This document shows positions 32,905-40,931 of a DNA stretch of 64,000 nt, one piece after another (the first letter of the stretch is position 1; each line of letters opens with the position of its first letter). Under the pieces are notes generated by a model, which did no database searches, had not been told where the DNA came from, and saw nothing but the letters and a program-made list of their open reading frames with translations. The position numbers were made by a program, and so were the translations under genes. The stretch spans positions 434,001 to 498,000 of the forward strand of contig CP073763.1 of assembly GCA_018399075.1 (NCBI GenBank), given 5' to 3'. The DNA is from Simkaniaceae bacterium (GTDB lineage: Bacteria; Chlamydiota; Chlamydiia; Chlamydiales; Simkaniaceae).

Positions 32905-33543
32905 CTATCTTTTAGCAAAGTATCTTTTGGAAAGAAAAGCAATGCTCAAAAAGAGAAGAACGCCTCCAGCTATATAGTAATAATTATTGTTGTTGTTTGA
33001 AAGAGAAGAGGAGTTTTTGCGTCGAGCGGTCTCCCTCCTTTTTCTTTCAACAACTGGAGGAAAGAGAGTTTGCCGTAATGGCTCAGGAAGCATCTCTTGA
33101 TTATTTTTAAAAAAGGCGTGAATTTGGCCTGGATTTTCCAAGTGGACGGCCTGAAATTGAACCTGCTCTTCGTGATCTGTCCCAACGCATTGACCAAAGG
33201 TCCTCTCTGCCAAGGAAACATGCAATATGGGGTGAGAGACCCCAGTATATAAAGGCGTTGTTAGAATTGTGATTTCATGAAAATCTTCATTTATGAACTT
33301 CCATGCTTGGATCATGGAGGAGTTATAAATGCATAAGAAAATTCCATTAATGCGTTTCCCCTCATCGGTGTGCCATCCCATTTGGACACGTGACGCAAGA
33401 AGTTGGACGACTACTAAGGCTCCGTCGGGGCTAGAGAGCTTCTCGAGTGCTCGATCGTCACAAAATTTGCTGAGTGCATCAAAAGCAACAGTTGAAAGAT
33501 GGGGTTGAATATTGCTTAACGTTAGGGGAGGCATTGCCATCAT
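32905..33543 (-). CDS. Unknown C-terminally anchored protein with poly-Asn stretch
   Basis: 212 residues. AAGGAG lies 6 nt before ATG 33543. A soluble N-terminal region of about 175 residues (FDALSKFCDDRALEKLSS, VVQLLASRVQMGWHTDEG) leads to a basic linker ERKRRETARRKNSSS, then NNNNN, then one hydrophobic helix about 187-205 (IAGGVLLFLSIAFL) and a basic tail KRYFAKR. No signal peptide is present, so it looks tail-anchored with the bulk in the cytoplasm, or, if secreted, displayed on a membrane. No family recognised. The gene is followed by the bilobed protein gene about 100 nt downstream. Confidence 0.65.
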   Translation of the reverse strand: MMAMPPLTLSNIQPHLSTVAFDALSKFCDDRALEKLSSPDGALVVVQLLASRVQMGWHTDEGKRINGIFLCIYNSSMIQAWKFINEDFHEITILTTPLYTGVSHPILHVSLAERTFGQCVGTDHEEQVQFQAVHLENPGQIHAFFKNNQEMLPEPLRQTLFPPVVERKRRETARRKNSSSLSNNNNNYYYIAGGVLLFLSIAFLSKRYFAKR

Positions 33544-33645
33544 GATTTCTCCTTAAATAAGTGCTTTGAGAGTTGATTCCACTAGCAGTGTAAAGAAAAC
33601 GTCAATTTATTTGTATAAAATACTAGGGATAGTTCAATGAGAGGG

Positions 33646-34746
33646 TTAGTAGACGTCTAGGAGGAAACGCTTTTCTTTGCGAAGATTTTTTAAAAATATT
33701 TTGGGGTCTTCGCTGCTATGGGTTTCAATAATGGAATGGAGGGCAGAGGTGACATCTTTTGCCATATGGCGGGCGTCCCCACAAACATAAAGATGGGCCC
33801 CCGAAGAAAGAAGAGACCAAATTTTATCTCCTTGTTCAAGAAGGCGATGTTGGACGTAAAGTTTCTCTTTTTGATCGCGCGAGAAAGCGAGATCAAGAGA
33901 TAAAAAGTCTTTCTTTTTTAGAGATTCGAGATAGGCTTCGTAGTAATAATCGGTGGCTTGATTCCGCTCGCCAAAGAAAAGCCAGTTTTCCCCTGTGGCC
34001 TTTTGAGCTTCTCGTTCTTGGAGGAAAGCGCGATAAGGAGCCACCCCTGTTCCTGGACCAATCATGATGATCGGTGTCGCTGGGTCCTCAGGAAGGAGAA
34101 AGTGGGGGGTAGGATGAAGATAAGAGTGAATGGGAGTGGTATGCATGGCTGCAGTATCACATAGGTAATGGGGTCCAAGTCCTCGCTTTTCTTTTTTTCC
34201 ATGTTTGTAAGAGAAGGTAGCTACGAGTAAATCGACGGCATCTGGGCTGACAGCAGGAGAAGAGGCAATCGAATAAAAACGGGGAAGGAGAGGGGCAAAA
34301 TAGGAGATCAGTTCTTGGAGAGGAAGGTCTGTAGGATGCATTTGAAAAAAGTCGATGAGGTCGTGAGATGCAATAAACTGTGCACGGGCTTCTTTAGCCT
34401 CATTTTCTAGAAGTTTGGGGTCACCAGCCTGTTTTAAAAGAGGAACGGGGATCCGGATTAAATTGACCTTGGTCTTAAGAAAGTGCTCAAGAGTCATTAT
34501 CCCTCCTGAGCGAGGATCAGTTACCTCTTCGTTGCCACACATATCGAGGGCTTCAAGAAGAGCATTCACATCTTCAGGGAGATTTTCAGGGAAGATAGCA
34601 ATGGCATCGCCGGCACGATAAGTGATGTTTGAGCCTGTCAAATCAAGGGTAATATGATAGGTTTTCTTACTTGAACCTTCCTTATTAAGAAGATAACGCT
34701 CAGTAATTCTTGCGGGGAAAAGATTTTCTTTGTTGTATTCAGTCAT
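33646..34746 (-). CDS. cysJ: CysJ-type NADPH flavoprotein reductase lacking flavodoxin domain
   Basis: 366 residues: the FAD-binding ferredoxin-reductase half of sulfite reductase alpha. Seen are DLTGSNITYRAGDAIAIFP, the FAD motif PRFYSIASSP, the NADP loop GPGTGVAPYRAFLQER, FFGERN and YVCGDARHMAKDV, then the C-terminal KRFLLDVY where the terminal aromatic stacks on FAD. E. coli CysJ is about 600 residues because of a leading flavodoxin domain, absent here, as in chlamydial CysJ. Electron acceptor is therefore unclear. ATG 34746 is chosen over a TTG six bases earlier; there is no strong ribosome site. It is divergent from the small lipoprotein gene. Confidence 0.88.
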   Translation of the reverse strand: MTEYNKENLFPARITERYLLNKEGSSKKTYHITLDLTGSNITYRAGDAIAIFPENLPEDVNALLEALDMCGNEEVTDPRSGGIMTLEHFLKTKVNLIRIPVPLLKQAGDPKLLENEAKEARAQFIASHDLIDFFQMHPTDLPLQELISYFAPLLPRFYSIASSPAVSPDAVDLLVATFSYKHGKKEKRGLGPHYLCDTAAMHTTPIHSYLHPTPHFLLPEDPATPIIMIGPGTGVAPYRAFLQEREAQKATGENWLFFGERNQATDYYYEAYLESLKKKDFLSLDLAFSRDQKEKLYVQHRLLEQGDKIWSLLSSGAHLYVCGDARHMAKDVTSALHSIIETHSSEDPKIFLKNLRKEKRFLLDVY

Positions 34747-34774
34747 TGACAATCACAGCTTGGTTTCGTAAATA
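34746..34774 (+). promoter_or_regulatory. Consensus -35 promoter before the small lipoprotein gene
   Basis: TTGACA (34746-34751), 17-nt spacer, TAAATA (34769-34774). Initiation would fall close to the ATG at 34783, so the message may be almost leaderless. The -35 box overlaps the start codon of cysJ on the other strand. Confidence 0.45.
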
Positions 34775-34782
34775 TAAAAATT

Positions 34783-34929
34783 ATGAAACTTATCCTCATG
34801 TTGGCATTATTTTTTCTTGTTACAGGTTGCGCCTCAAGCGGCTATAACCCTCATTATATCGTTTCCGATACCCTTGATGAAGAGGTTATTCCTCAGCAGC
34901 AGGAGCTCTCTGATCCCACTTCTTTTTAA
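34783..34929 (+). CDS. Small lipoprotein, 48 residues
   Basis: Short frame: MKLILMLALFFLVTGC, lipobox VTGC with Cys 16, then ASSGYNPHYIVSD and an acidic tail with QQQEL ending SDPTSF. A typical lipid-anchored envelope peptide of about 33 mature residues. It overlaps the convergent gltX 3' end by 44 bp. In C. trachomatis the small cysteine-rich lipoprotein omcA lies next to gltX, but this one has only the lipid Cys, so it is not a clear OmcA. No ribosome site is seen, but a promoter with TTGACA is positioned for near-leaderless expression. Gene is plausible, not proven. Confidence 0.6.
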   Translation: MKLILMLALFFLVTGCASSGYNPHYIVSDTLDEEVIPQQQELSDPTSF

Positions 34930-36385
34930 GGGCAGCCATTTTCTTATTCGAAATGCCCCCTAAAAATTCAATCCCATTCAGGATTCGGGCGCGCGTAAGA
35001 TCTTTACCAAGAATGTCTACCGAATCAAAGAGGGGAGGTCCCTGGTGCTTCCCGGTAATCACGGCAAAGAGGATCGGCATGATCACCTTTTTATGATTTA
35101 CTTCAAAGAGGGTTGCCATATCGCGGGAAGCTTGTTGAAAGCCCTCGCGCCCCCAAGCTTCTCTTTCTTCCATATTCCAGATCATACATTGCAAGATTTC
35201 CGCGGCAGTCTCTTTAAGGGTTCCTTTTGGAGCAAGAAGTTCATCGGTCAATGGAATGTGATGAATAAAGAGGAATTGGCAAAGCTCCATAAATTCTGCA
35301 AAGGTTTTAATCCGTGTATGAATCAGGGGGGCAATCTTTGACATCCTCTCATCGTTAAATCCCCATTCCTTGATCTTTGCCCAGAGTTCATCTTCAGGAA
35401 TATTATTGATGAGATACTGTTGATTGATCCAATCAAGTTTTTTAACATCAAAAAAAGCGCCCGATACCCCGACACGATCCACAGAGAAATCTTTGATAAT
35501 TTCATCTAAACTATAGATTTCTTTATCTTCGGGCATGCTATATCCCATCAGTGTCAAGAAGTTGATAAAAGCATCAGGAAGGTAGCCACTTTCTTTATAA
35601 TAAAACACCGAAGTCGGGTTCTTTCGTTTCGAAAGTTTTTTCCCATCCGCGCCTAAAAGAAGAGGCATATGCATAAACTTTGGTCTTTCCCAACCAAAAA
35701 GATCATAAAGAAGAACATGTTTAGGCGTGGATGTCATCCACTCATCCCCACGAATAATGTGGGTGATTTTCATGAGATAGTCATCGACAACGTTTGCTAA
35801 ATGGTAGGTAGGAAACCCATCGGATTTAAGGAGGATTTGATCATCCACATCACTCCAAGGACAAGTGATTCTCCCTTTAGTCATGTCTTCATAACTGCAT
35901 TCCCCTGTTAGCGGTACTTTTAAACGAATAACAAAAGTTTGTCCTGCTGCTTCGCGCTCTTTGATTTCATCCGCACTTAAATTGCGATAGCGGCGATCAT
36001 AACCCATCCGCTGCCCCATTTTTGCACTGAGCTCTCGCATCTCTTTGAGTTCTTCTGCTGTGGCAAAACATTTGTAAGCATGGCCAGCATCCAGAAGTTT
36101 TTGGCAGTATTTTCGATAAATCTCCGTTCGTTCAGACTGACGATAGGGGCCATAAGGTCCGCCAACATCTGGACCTTCATCCCAATGGATCCCTAGCCAC
36201 TGAAGAGATTTAAAAATGCTCTCTTCATATTCAGGGCGTGAGCGCGATTGGTCGGTATCTTCAATACGTAGGAGAAATTTTCCACCGTGATGCTTTGCGA
36301 AAATTAAATTAAAGAGAGCCATGTAAGGGGTTCCTACATGGGGATCACCAGTTGGTGAAGGGGCGATGCGTGTACGTACTTCCAT
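34886..36385 (-). CDS. gltX: Glutamyl-tRNA synthetase
   Basis: Class Ic synthetase charging tRNA-Glu (and tRNA-Gln in organisms that use the GatCAB route). 499 residues: HIGH-type APSPTGDPHVGTPYMALFN (8-26), FLLRIEDTDQSRS, YHLANVVDDYLMKITHIIRG, KMSKS in KKLSKRKNP, and an alpha-helical anticodon-binding C-terminal part from about 330. Length is usual. No Shine-Dalgarno sequence is seen; instead an imperfect hairpin lies one base upstream of the start codon. Order tsp-gltX near euo agrees with chlamydial synteny. Confidence 0.97.
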   Translation of the reverse strand: MEVRTRIAPSPTGDPHVGTPYMALFNLIFAKHHGGKFLLRIEDTDQSRSRPEYEESIFKSLQWLGIHWDEGPDVGGPYGPYRQSERTEIYRKYCQKLLDAGHAYKCFATAEELKEMRELSAKMGQRMGYDRRYRNLSADEIKEREAAGQTFVIRLKVPLTGECSYEDMTKGRITCPWSDVDDQILLKSDGFPTYHLANVVDDYLMKITHIIRGDEWMTSTPKHVLLYDLFGWERPKFMHMPLLLGADGKKLSKRKNPTSVFYYKESGYLPDAFINFLTLMGYSMPEDKEIYSLDEIIKDFSVDRVGVSGAFFDVKKLDWINQQYLINNIPEDELWAKIKEWGFNDERMSKIAPLIHTRIKTFAEFMELCQFLFIHHIPLTDELLAPKGTLKETAAEILQCMIWNMEEREAWGREGFQQASRDMATLFEVNHKKVIMPILFAVITGKHQGPPLFDSVDILGKDLTRARILNGIEFLGGISNKKMAALKKKWDQRAPAAEE

Positions 36386-36386
36386 T

Positions 36387-36414
36387 GGCCTGATTCATTT
36401 TTATGAAAAAGGCC
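36387..36414 (-). promoter_or_regulatory. Hairpin abutting the gltX start codon
   Basis: Outer stem GGCCT/AGGCC, internal GA/AA bulge, inner stem TTCAT/ATGAA, 4-nt loop. Leftwards no T run follows; the ATG of gltX comes directly after it. It could be part of a tsp terminator-like element or block ribosome access; both are inference. Confidence 0.4.
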
Positions 36415-36434
36415 TATTCTATCCTTTTTTCAAA

Positions 36435-38405
36435 TTATCCGCCAGCAGCGGCTGGGAGAAGCTCGTTTGCCAAGCGTTCCATCAAGATCAAATCTTTCAT
36501 TACATTGAGAGATTCTTCAAGTTGCAAGTCATTTTGACCGTACTTTTCCATGCTCTCAATATCAAACTCTTCTTTTTTGACTTCTTTTAAAAAGTTTTGG
36601 TAGTTTCGGTTTTGCTTAATGCGGTGGGCTGAATTTTTTCTTAAGACCTCTAGATAAGGACCATAAAGATCAACCTTTTTTTGCTGGTCCTTTTTGTACA
36701 TCCGCATCATTTTTCCGCGATGGAAAGGATGAATATCAGCTAAGTTGTCAACATAATTTGGAGCAATTTCATCATTTTCAAGGGGGAATTTTGCAAAGGA
36801 TTCTCCAATTTCTAATTCGGTCAATCCTCCAGGAACTTCAATATCAACTTTTGTTCCCGTTAATTGTGGGCTTTTTCCTGAAACGGTGTAATAAAGTCCT
36901 CGGGTTACTTTATATTCACCCTGTGGATTGATTTTATTCACATTCCCTGCTTCAAGAGTAAAAAGTTGATAAGACCCTTTTCCCCAAGTGTAGGGATCGC
37001 CAATGAGTAGTGCACGTCCATAATCTTTCAAAGTTTGTGCGACAATTTCTGCAGCAGAAGCACTTCCTTTATTGGTTAAGACCATCAGTGGGCCATCCCA
37101 AGTTAGCGCTCCATCAAAGTTTCGAAGATGTTGAATATTTCCTTCGCTATCTTTCACAGAAACCACCACCCCTTTCTTAATAAAAAGGCCTGTAACAGCG
37201 ACGGCTTGAGGGAGAAGTCCTCCCGCATTTCCTCGAAGGTCTAGGATAACGCCTAAAAGGTTTTCATTTTTTTTGATCTCGTTTAAAGCGTTTTTTAGAT
37301 CGGATGCAGAAGAGTCATTAGGATCTTGATAAAACGAGAAAAGACGAAGAAGGGCAATCATTCCATTACCATAGGGAACTTTTTCTACTTCAAAGCGGGT
37401 CTCTTTTAAAACAATTTCATCCCGCACCACTTCGATATCAAATTTTTCAGTTTTCTTTTCTTCTCCTTCGTTGGATTCCCGAACGACTGTCAATCCAACA
37501 GCTGTTCCTTTTGGACCTCGGATGAGATCAACCGCTTCGATAATATCCATTCCGGCAACAGGCTCATGATTCACAGCTATAATCTTATCGCCCGCTTTTA
37601 AGTGGCCATCTCTTAGCGCGGGGCCTCCTTCAAGAAGGCGAACGAGGGTAAAGCCAGTCAGATCATCTCTGAGCTGCGCGCCAATTCCAAAAAGGCGTTG
37701 TTGGACTTGAACCATGAATTGATTTGCTTCTTGAGGAGTGAAGTAGACAGTGTGGGAGTCAAGGGCGCTACTAAAGCTCTTTAGAAAGTAGGAAAGAGCT
37801 TGTTGTTTTTGAAGCTTTTTCTTCCCGCCCTGAAGGACCTCATCCTCTCGGCTAGCTCGCCGTTTATCGAGGCGTTGCATAAACTGTTCTTTCGAGTCGA
37901 TTTCGAGCTGATCAGCTGTCTCAAGTTGGAGGGCTCGAAGAGTGAGAAGGCGGCTTTCAAGCTCACTTTCATTCTTTGCCCACGTAATATCCTTAAAATC
38001 AGAGGCTTTTGCGTTGTTTGGAGTAGGGAGCTTAGCGACTTTTTTCTCCAGCTCATTTCGCCTTTTGATGGCCTGAATCATCACCTGATACATTGCCTCA
38101 TAGGGCTCAAAATTCTCCTTCTTATAATTACTTATAAGGGCCTCTAACAGCTCTCCTTTGGGCTCATCCCAACAGGCAACCTCAGAGGCTAGAAGATAGG
38201 TTTTAGTCGGGTCTAGCTCATCTAAGTAGTTCTTGAGAGTTCGGGAAGAGATCTCCGGATTAAGCTCTTTATGGGTGACGTGACTCTTGAAAATTTCCTC
38301 AGCTTTTTTATGGGTCGAGTGGGGAGTTAATTCTGGAGGTTTAGCTTCAGCTACAGCCGAAAACACAATAATTAAGATGCTAAATATCAATCGGTTAAAT
38401 ATCAT
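36435..38405 (-). CDS. tsp: Tail-specific protease Tsp/Prc (S41A)
   Basis: 656 residues exported to the periplasm. Signal peptide MIFNRLIFSILIIVFSAVAEA (about 1-21), a long helical N-terminal domain (about 25-225), PDZ domain around LFGIGAQLRDDLTGFTLVRL to about 330, and a C-terminal peptidase: LRGNAGGLLPQAV, catalytic Ser in NKGSASAAEIV, Lys in GDPYTWGKGSYQ (25 apart, as in E. coli Prc). The C-terminal region (560-656) matches the DUF3340 extension. In Chlamydia the related CT441 is exported. It is the last gene before a 313-bp gap with euo on the other strand; the gene precedes gltX by 49 nt. Confidence 0.95.
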   Translation of the reverse strand: MIFNRLIFSILIIVFSAVAEAKPPELTPHSTHKKAEEIFKSHVTHKELNPEISSRTLKNYLDELDPTKTYLLASEVACWDEPKGELLEALISNYKKENFEPYEAMYQVMIQAIKRRNELEKKVAKLPTPNNAKASDFKDITWAKNESELESRLLTLRALQLETADQLEIDSKEQFMQRLDKRRASREDEVLQGGKKKLQKQQALSYFLKSFSSALDSHTVYFTPQEANQFMVQVQQRLFGIGAQLRDDLTGFTLVRLLEGGPALRDGHLKAGDKIIAVNHEPVAGMDIIEAVDLIRGPKGTAVGLTVVRESNEGEEKKTEKFDIEVVRDEIVLKETRFEVEKVPYGNGMIALLRLFSFYQDPNDSSASDLKNALNEIKKNENLLGVILDLRGNAGGLLPQAVAVTGLFIKKGVVVSVKDSEGNIQHLRNFDGALTWDGPLMVLTNKGSASAAEIVAQTLKDYGRALLIGDPYTWGKGSYQLFTLEAGNVNKINPQGEYKVTRGLYYTVSGKSPQLTGTKVDIEVPGGLTELEIGESFAKFPLENDEIAPNYVDNLADIHPFHRGKMMRMYKKDQQKKVDLYGPYLEVLRKNSAHRIKQNRNYQNFLKEVKKEEFDIESMEKYGQNDLQLEESLNVMKDLILMERLANELLPAAAGG

Positions 38406-38718
38406 TCAAATTATTCCTTACTGCGGGAGATTTTTCTGTCTTTATCTTACAGCAAATCAAGGGTTTAAGTCTATCGTAAATCAAATTTGTTTTATATAGG
38501 CAAATATAATTTTTGCTTTAATCCTATCTAAATCAAAATTTTGCGAAAATGTAAAGAGAAATAGATTGATTTCAACTCAATTTTTTGCAATAATAGTATG
38601 TCTAAGACTAAGAAATATTAACAAAGTGTTAATAATTGGGGGTTTTTGACGAACTATTGAATTAGCTCGCCTCAGATTCTTGATCTTAGCCGTTATTTTG
38701 GATTGAGGAGGAATAAAC
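38406..38718. promoter_or_regulatory. Divergent AT-rich regulatory gap, tsp / euo
   Basis: 313 bp without a gene. It holds TATAAT at 38505-38510 without a good -35, and a perfect inverted repeat ATTAACA-AAG-TGTTAAT at 38617-38633 about 85 nt before the euo start. GAGGAGG precedes the euo ATG by 7 nt. No convincing complete promoter pair could be fixed for either gene. The inverted repeat is a candidate operator. Confidence 0.5.
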
Positions 38719-39165
38719 ATGGATATGGAAAATAACAATGGGGTTCTAGATCAAAATCTAGATTCTCCACGAAAGGTTGTTTCGATTACAGAAGCAGCCC
38801 GGATCAATGGTGTAACGAGACAAGCCATTTATGTTGCCATTAAGCAAAATAAACTTAAGGCACGTAAAGACTCGACTCGTTGGACGATTGATTTAGATGA
38901 CTTAGAAGAATATCGTCAAAATAAGTATTCTAGAACAAAGTCTACTTTTGATGGCGAATTGCTCTTTAATAACGATAAGGGTTTTTACTCTGTCAATCAA
39001 GTTGCTAAGATGCTCGGCGTTCCTGCGCAGAAAATCTATTATGCAACGCGTATTGGCGTTTTAAAAGCCATTCGTAAAGGGGCTGCATGGGTCATCCACA
39101 TTGATGATGTTAAAGAGTATCAGGAAAAATACCTGAGCAGAAGCTCTGAAACTGAAGCGATGTAA
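38719..39165 (+). CDS. euo: EUO-type early developmental regulator
   Basis: DNA-binding repressor that in Chlamydia keeps late, infectious-form genes off during early growth. 148 residues. Two copies of an excisionase-like helix-turn-helix: about 21-67 (SITEAARINGVTRQAIYVAI, then RWTIDLDDLEEYRQ) and about 95-141 (YSVNQVAKMLGVPAQKIYYA, then AAWVIHIDDVKEYQ), joined by a KSTFDGELLFNNDKG linker. C. trachomatis EUO is longer (about 183 residues), mainly by its N-terminus. Context is chlamydial: gltX, tsp and recJ/secDF lie close. An exceptionally strong GAGGAGG ribosome site and a dedicated terminator point to high expression as a single gene. Confidence 0.88.
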   Translation: MDMENNNGVLDQNLDSPRKVVSITEAARINGVTRQAIYVAIKQNKLKARKDSTRWTIDLDDLEEYRQNKYSRTKSTFDGELLFNNDKGFYSVNQVAKMLGVPAQKIYYATRIGVLKAIRKGAAWVIHIDDVKEYQEKYLSRSSETEAM

Positions 39166-39255
39166 GTGGTCGCTGCTATAGGCGATTCCAAAAAAGATTG
39201 AGAGGTGAACTTTCTATTTTGGATTCGGATAAGCTAGAAATAGTCTCCACGATTC

Positions 39256-39295
39256 AAAAAAAATCTCAAGCTGACCTCAGTTTGAGATTTTTTTT
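39256..39295. terminator. Intrinsic terminator between euo and convergent gene
   Basis: Stem AAATCTCAA / TTTGAGATT with an 11-nt loop, T8 on the right and A8 on the left, so it can stop transcription from both sides (euo rightwards, the 522-residue gene leftwards). Confidence 0.85.
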
Positions 39296-39299
39296 GTCT

Positions 39300-40868
39300 T
39301 TAATGAGCTCCAAAAATGGGCATACGAACAGTTTTAAGAGGTATATGTGCCTCATCTTTCCGTCCGTTAGGATCTGGGCGGTCAGAGGGGTTTGTTGGGA
39401 GCCTTGTTACTCCAAAGAGCATATGGCCTGTTTCTGAAATGCGTTTAACTAAAAGGACAGAGTTTCCTGAGCGAGCAGCATTTCTGACTAAATTTCTTTC
39501 AGCATACTTTTCTGCTAGCTCCAGACCGAGCCCATAGGTATGAGAGTTTGTTCGCTTTAAGACTTGAATCATACGTTCTCTGTGAGATTCAAAAATTGAG
39601 ATGTCGGTCTCTGTGAAAGCAAAATGTTCTACCATTTTTAATTGATCATCCACCATTTTTAATCGAGATGTCATCCATTTGAGTCTTTTGCTAATCTTCT
39701 CTTTCCACAGACGATCGATTTCAGGGCGCTCTTCATCGGTTGGTTCAGGATGTCCTAAGCGCCGAGTGCAAAAACCTTCATAAGTCAATTTAAACTCATC
39801 GATCTTGTCGGCAAGGGTATTCTCTTTAAAATCTTTCCAATCCGTAATTGCTCTTCCTTGATATTGAATAAGAATATCGACTTTTTCAATGAGGGTATTC
39901 AATTTTTGGCGAATGAGATTATCAATAGCAACAAAACTAATGCCTAGAACGTCCCAGGAGACTTCTCCTAGCGCTTGATCTACTGTATTGGCAATAGCTT
40001 GGCAAATCGTGCGATGAAGAAGTTTAACCTTTCCTGGATCATCGATGACCAGGGCCATGTTGCATTGAAGAGTCGGTTGTGAAGCAGAGTTGACAGTTTG
40101 TGCGGTAAGGTAAGCAAGAAAATTCTGTCTTTCATGCAAGACTTGAGCGATTTCATCCAGTTCTCTTTCGATTTTTTCTTGAAGAGGTCCTTGAAAGCGC
40201 CCAGCTGCAATATGCCGAGCTCTTTCTTGAACTTTTCGATCGCGAGCAGTTATGACCTCATCGATATGGCGCTGAGCATCATCTCTTGCTCCCTGAAGAG
40301 CATTTGGATTAGCTTCGTGCAGCCAACTGCGAAATAAAAGATCTGTTCGTTCAAAGGCAAGTCCTTGCCAAGTGGGATTGCCAACGGGAGGGAGCCAACT
40401 GTCTTGAGTTATTTGTAATCGGAATGAGTTTATCCATATCTGCGGAATTTCTCCTCGAATTAAACAGGCAAGAGCGTGCTGGGGATCAACAGAAAAAGGT
40501 TGGGCATTTGTGATGTCTACTTCAATGGCTATAAGTTCAGGAGAACCGGGGATCTGTCTTCCATGTGTGGTTATTGCATTAAAAAGTTCCCGTGAGCAGT
40601 TTCTAGGCGCGCAGTCGAAGAGAACAGGCGAAACTTCTCTTAATGGATCACAAACATTTCTAAGAGGTGAGAAGGCTAAAGCATTCCCTAAAATGAGGAG
40701 CCCTTTTCCAGAAGAATGGTATTGGAGAAAAGCAGAAACTTTTTCTTCCCCATCATAAGCTCCTATTGGAAAGAGCGTTTGGATACAAGCATGCATCTCA
40801 TGAATAAGATCACTTGCAGTGATGTGTTGCTGTTGTGAGTAAACAGGTAATGGTACAATAGCACCCAT
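39300..40868 (-). CDS. Unknown 522-residue protein facing euo
   Basis: No signal peptide or membrane segment; no family recognised. Residues 1-190 have the feel of a globular domain (SGKGLLILGNALAF, HALACLIRGEIPQIWINSF); about 195-270 are strongly helical and charged (RHIDEVITARDRKVQERARH, KIERELDEIAQVLHERQNF), and 350-440 again helical with a repeated MVDDQLKMVEHF; the C-terminus is basic (SDRPDPNGRKDEAHI). AGGA lies 7 nt before the ATG. Flanked by the two-way terminator and by a methyltransferase gene, it is probably a stand-alone transcript. Large coiled, unanchored chlamydial proteins are often type III effectors, which is a guess here. Confidence 0.7.
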   Translation of the reverse strand: MGAIVPLPVYSQQQHITASDLIHEMHACIQTLFPIGAYDGEEKVSAFLQYHSSGKGLLILGNALAFSPLRNVCDPLREVSPVLFDCAPRNCSRELFNAITTHGRQIPGSPELIAIEVDITNAQPFSVDPQHALACLIRGEIPQIWINSFRLQITQDSWLPPVGNPTWQGLAFERTDLLFRSWLHEANPNALQGARDDAQRHIDEVITARDRKVQERARHIAAGRFQGPLQEKIERELDEIAQVLHERQNFLAYLTAQTVNSASQPTLQCNMALVIDDPGKVKLLHRTICQAIANTVDQALGEVSWDVLGISFVAIDNLIRQKLNTLIEKVDILIQYQGRAITDWKDFKENTLADKIDEFKLTYEGFCTRRLGHPEPTDEERPEIDRLWKEKISKRLKWMTSRLKMVDDQLKMVEHFAFTETDISIFESHRERMIQVLKRTNSHTYGLGLELAEKYAERNLVRNAARSGNSVLLVKRISETGHMLFGVTRLPTNPSDRPDPNGRKDEAHIPLKTVRMPIFGAH

Positions 40869-40931
40869 ATGAATTTCCTAAGTGTTTCATTTAAGCAAGG
40901 GAACAATTTTCGTAGGTTTCGAACGTTTAAT

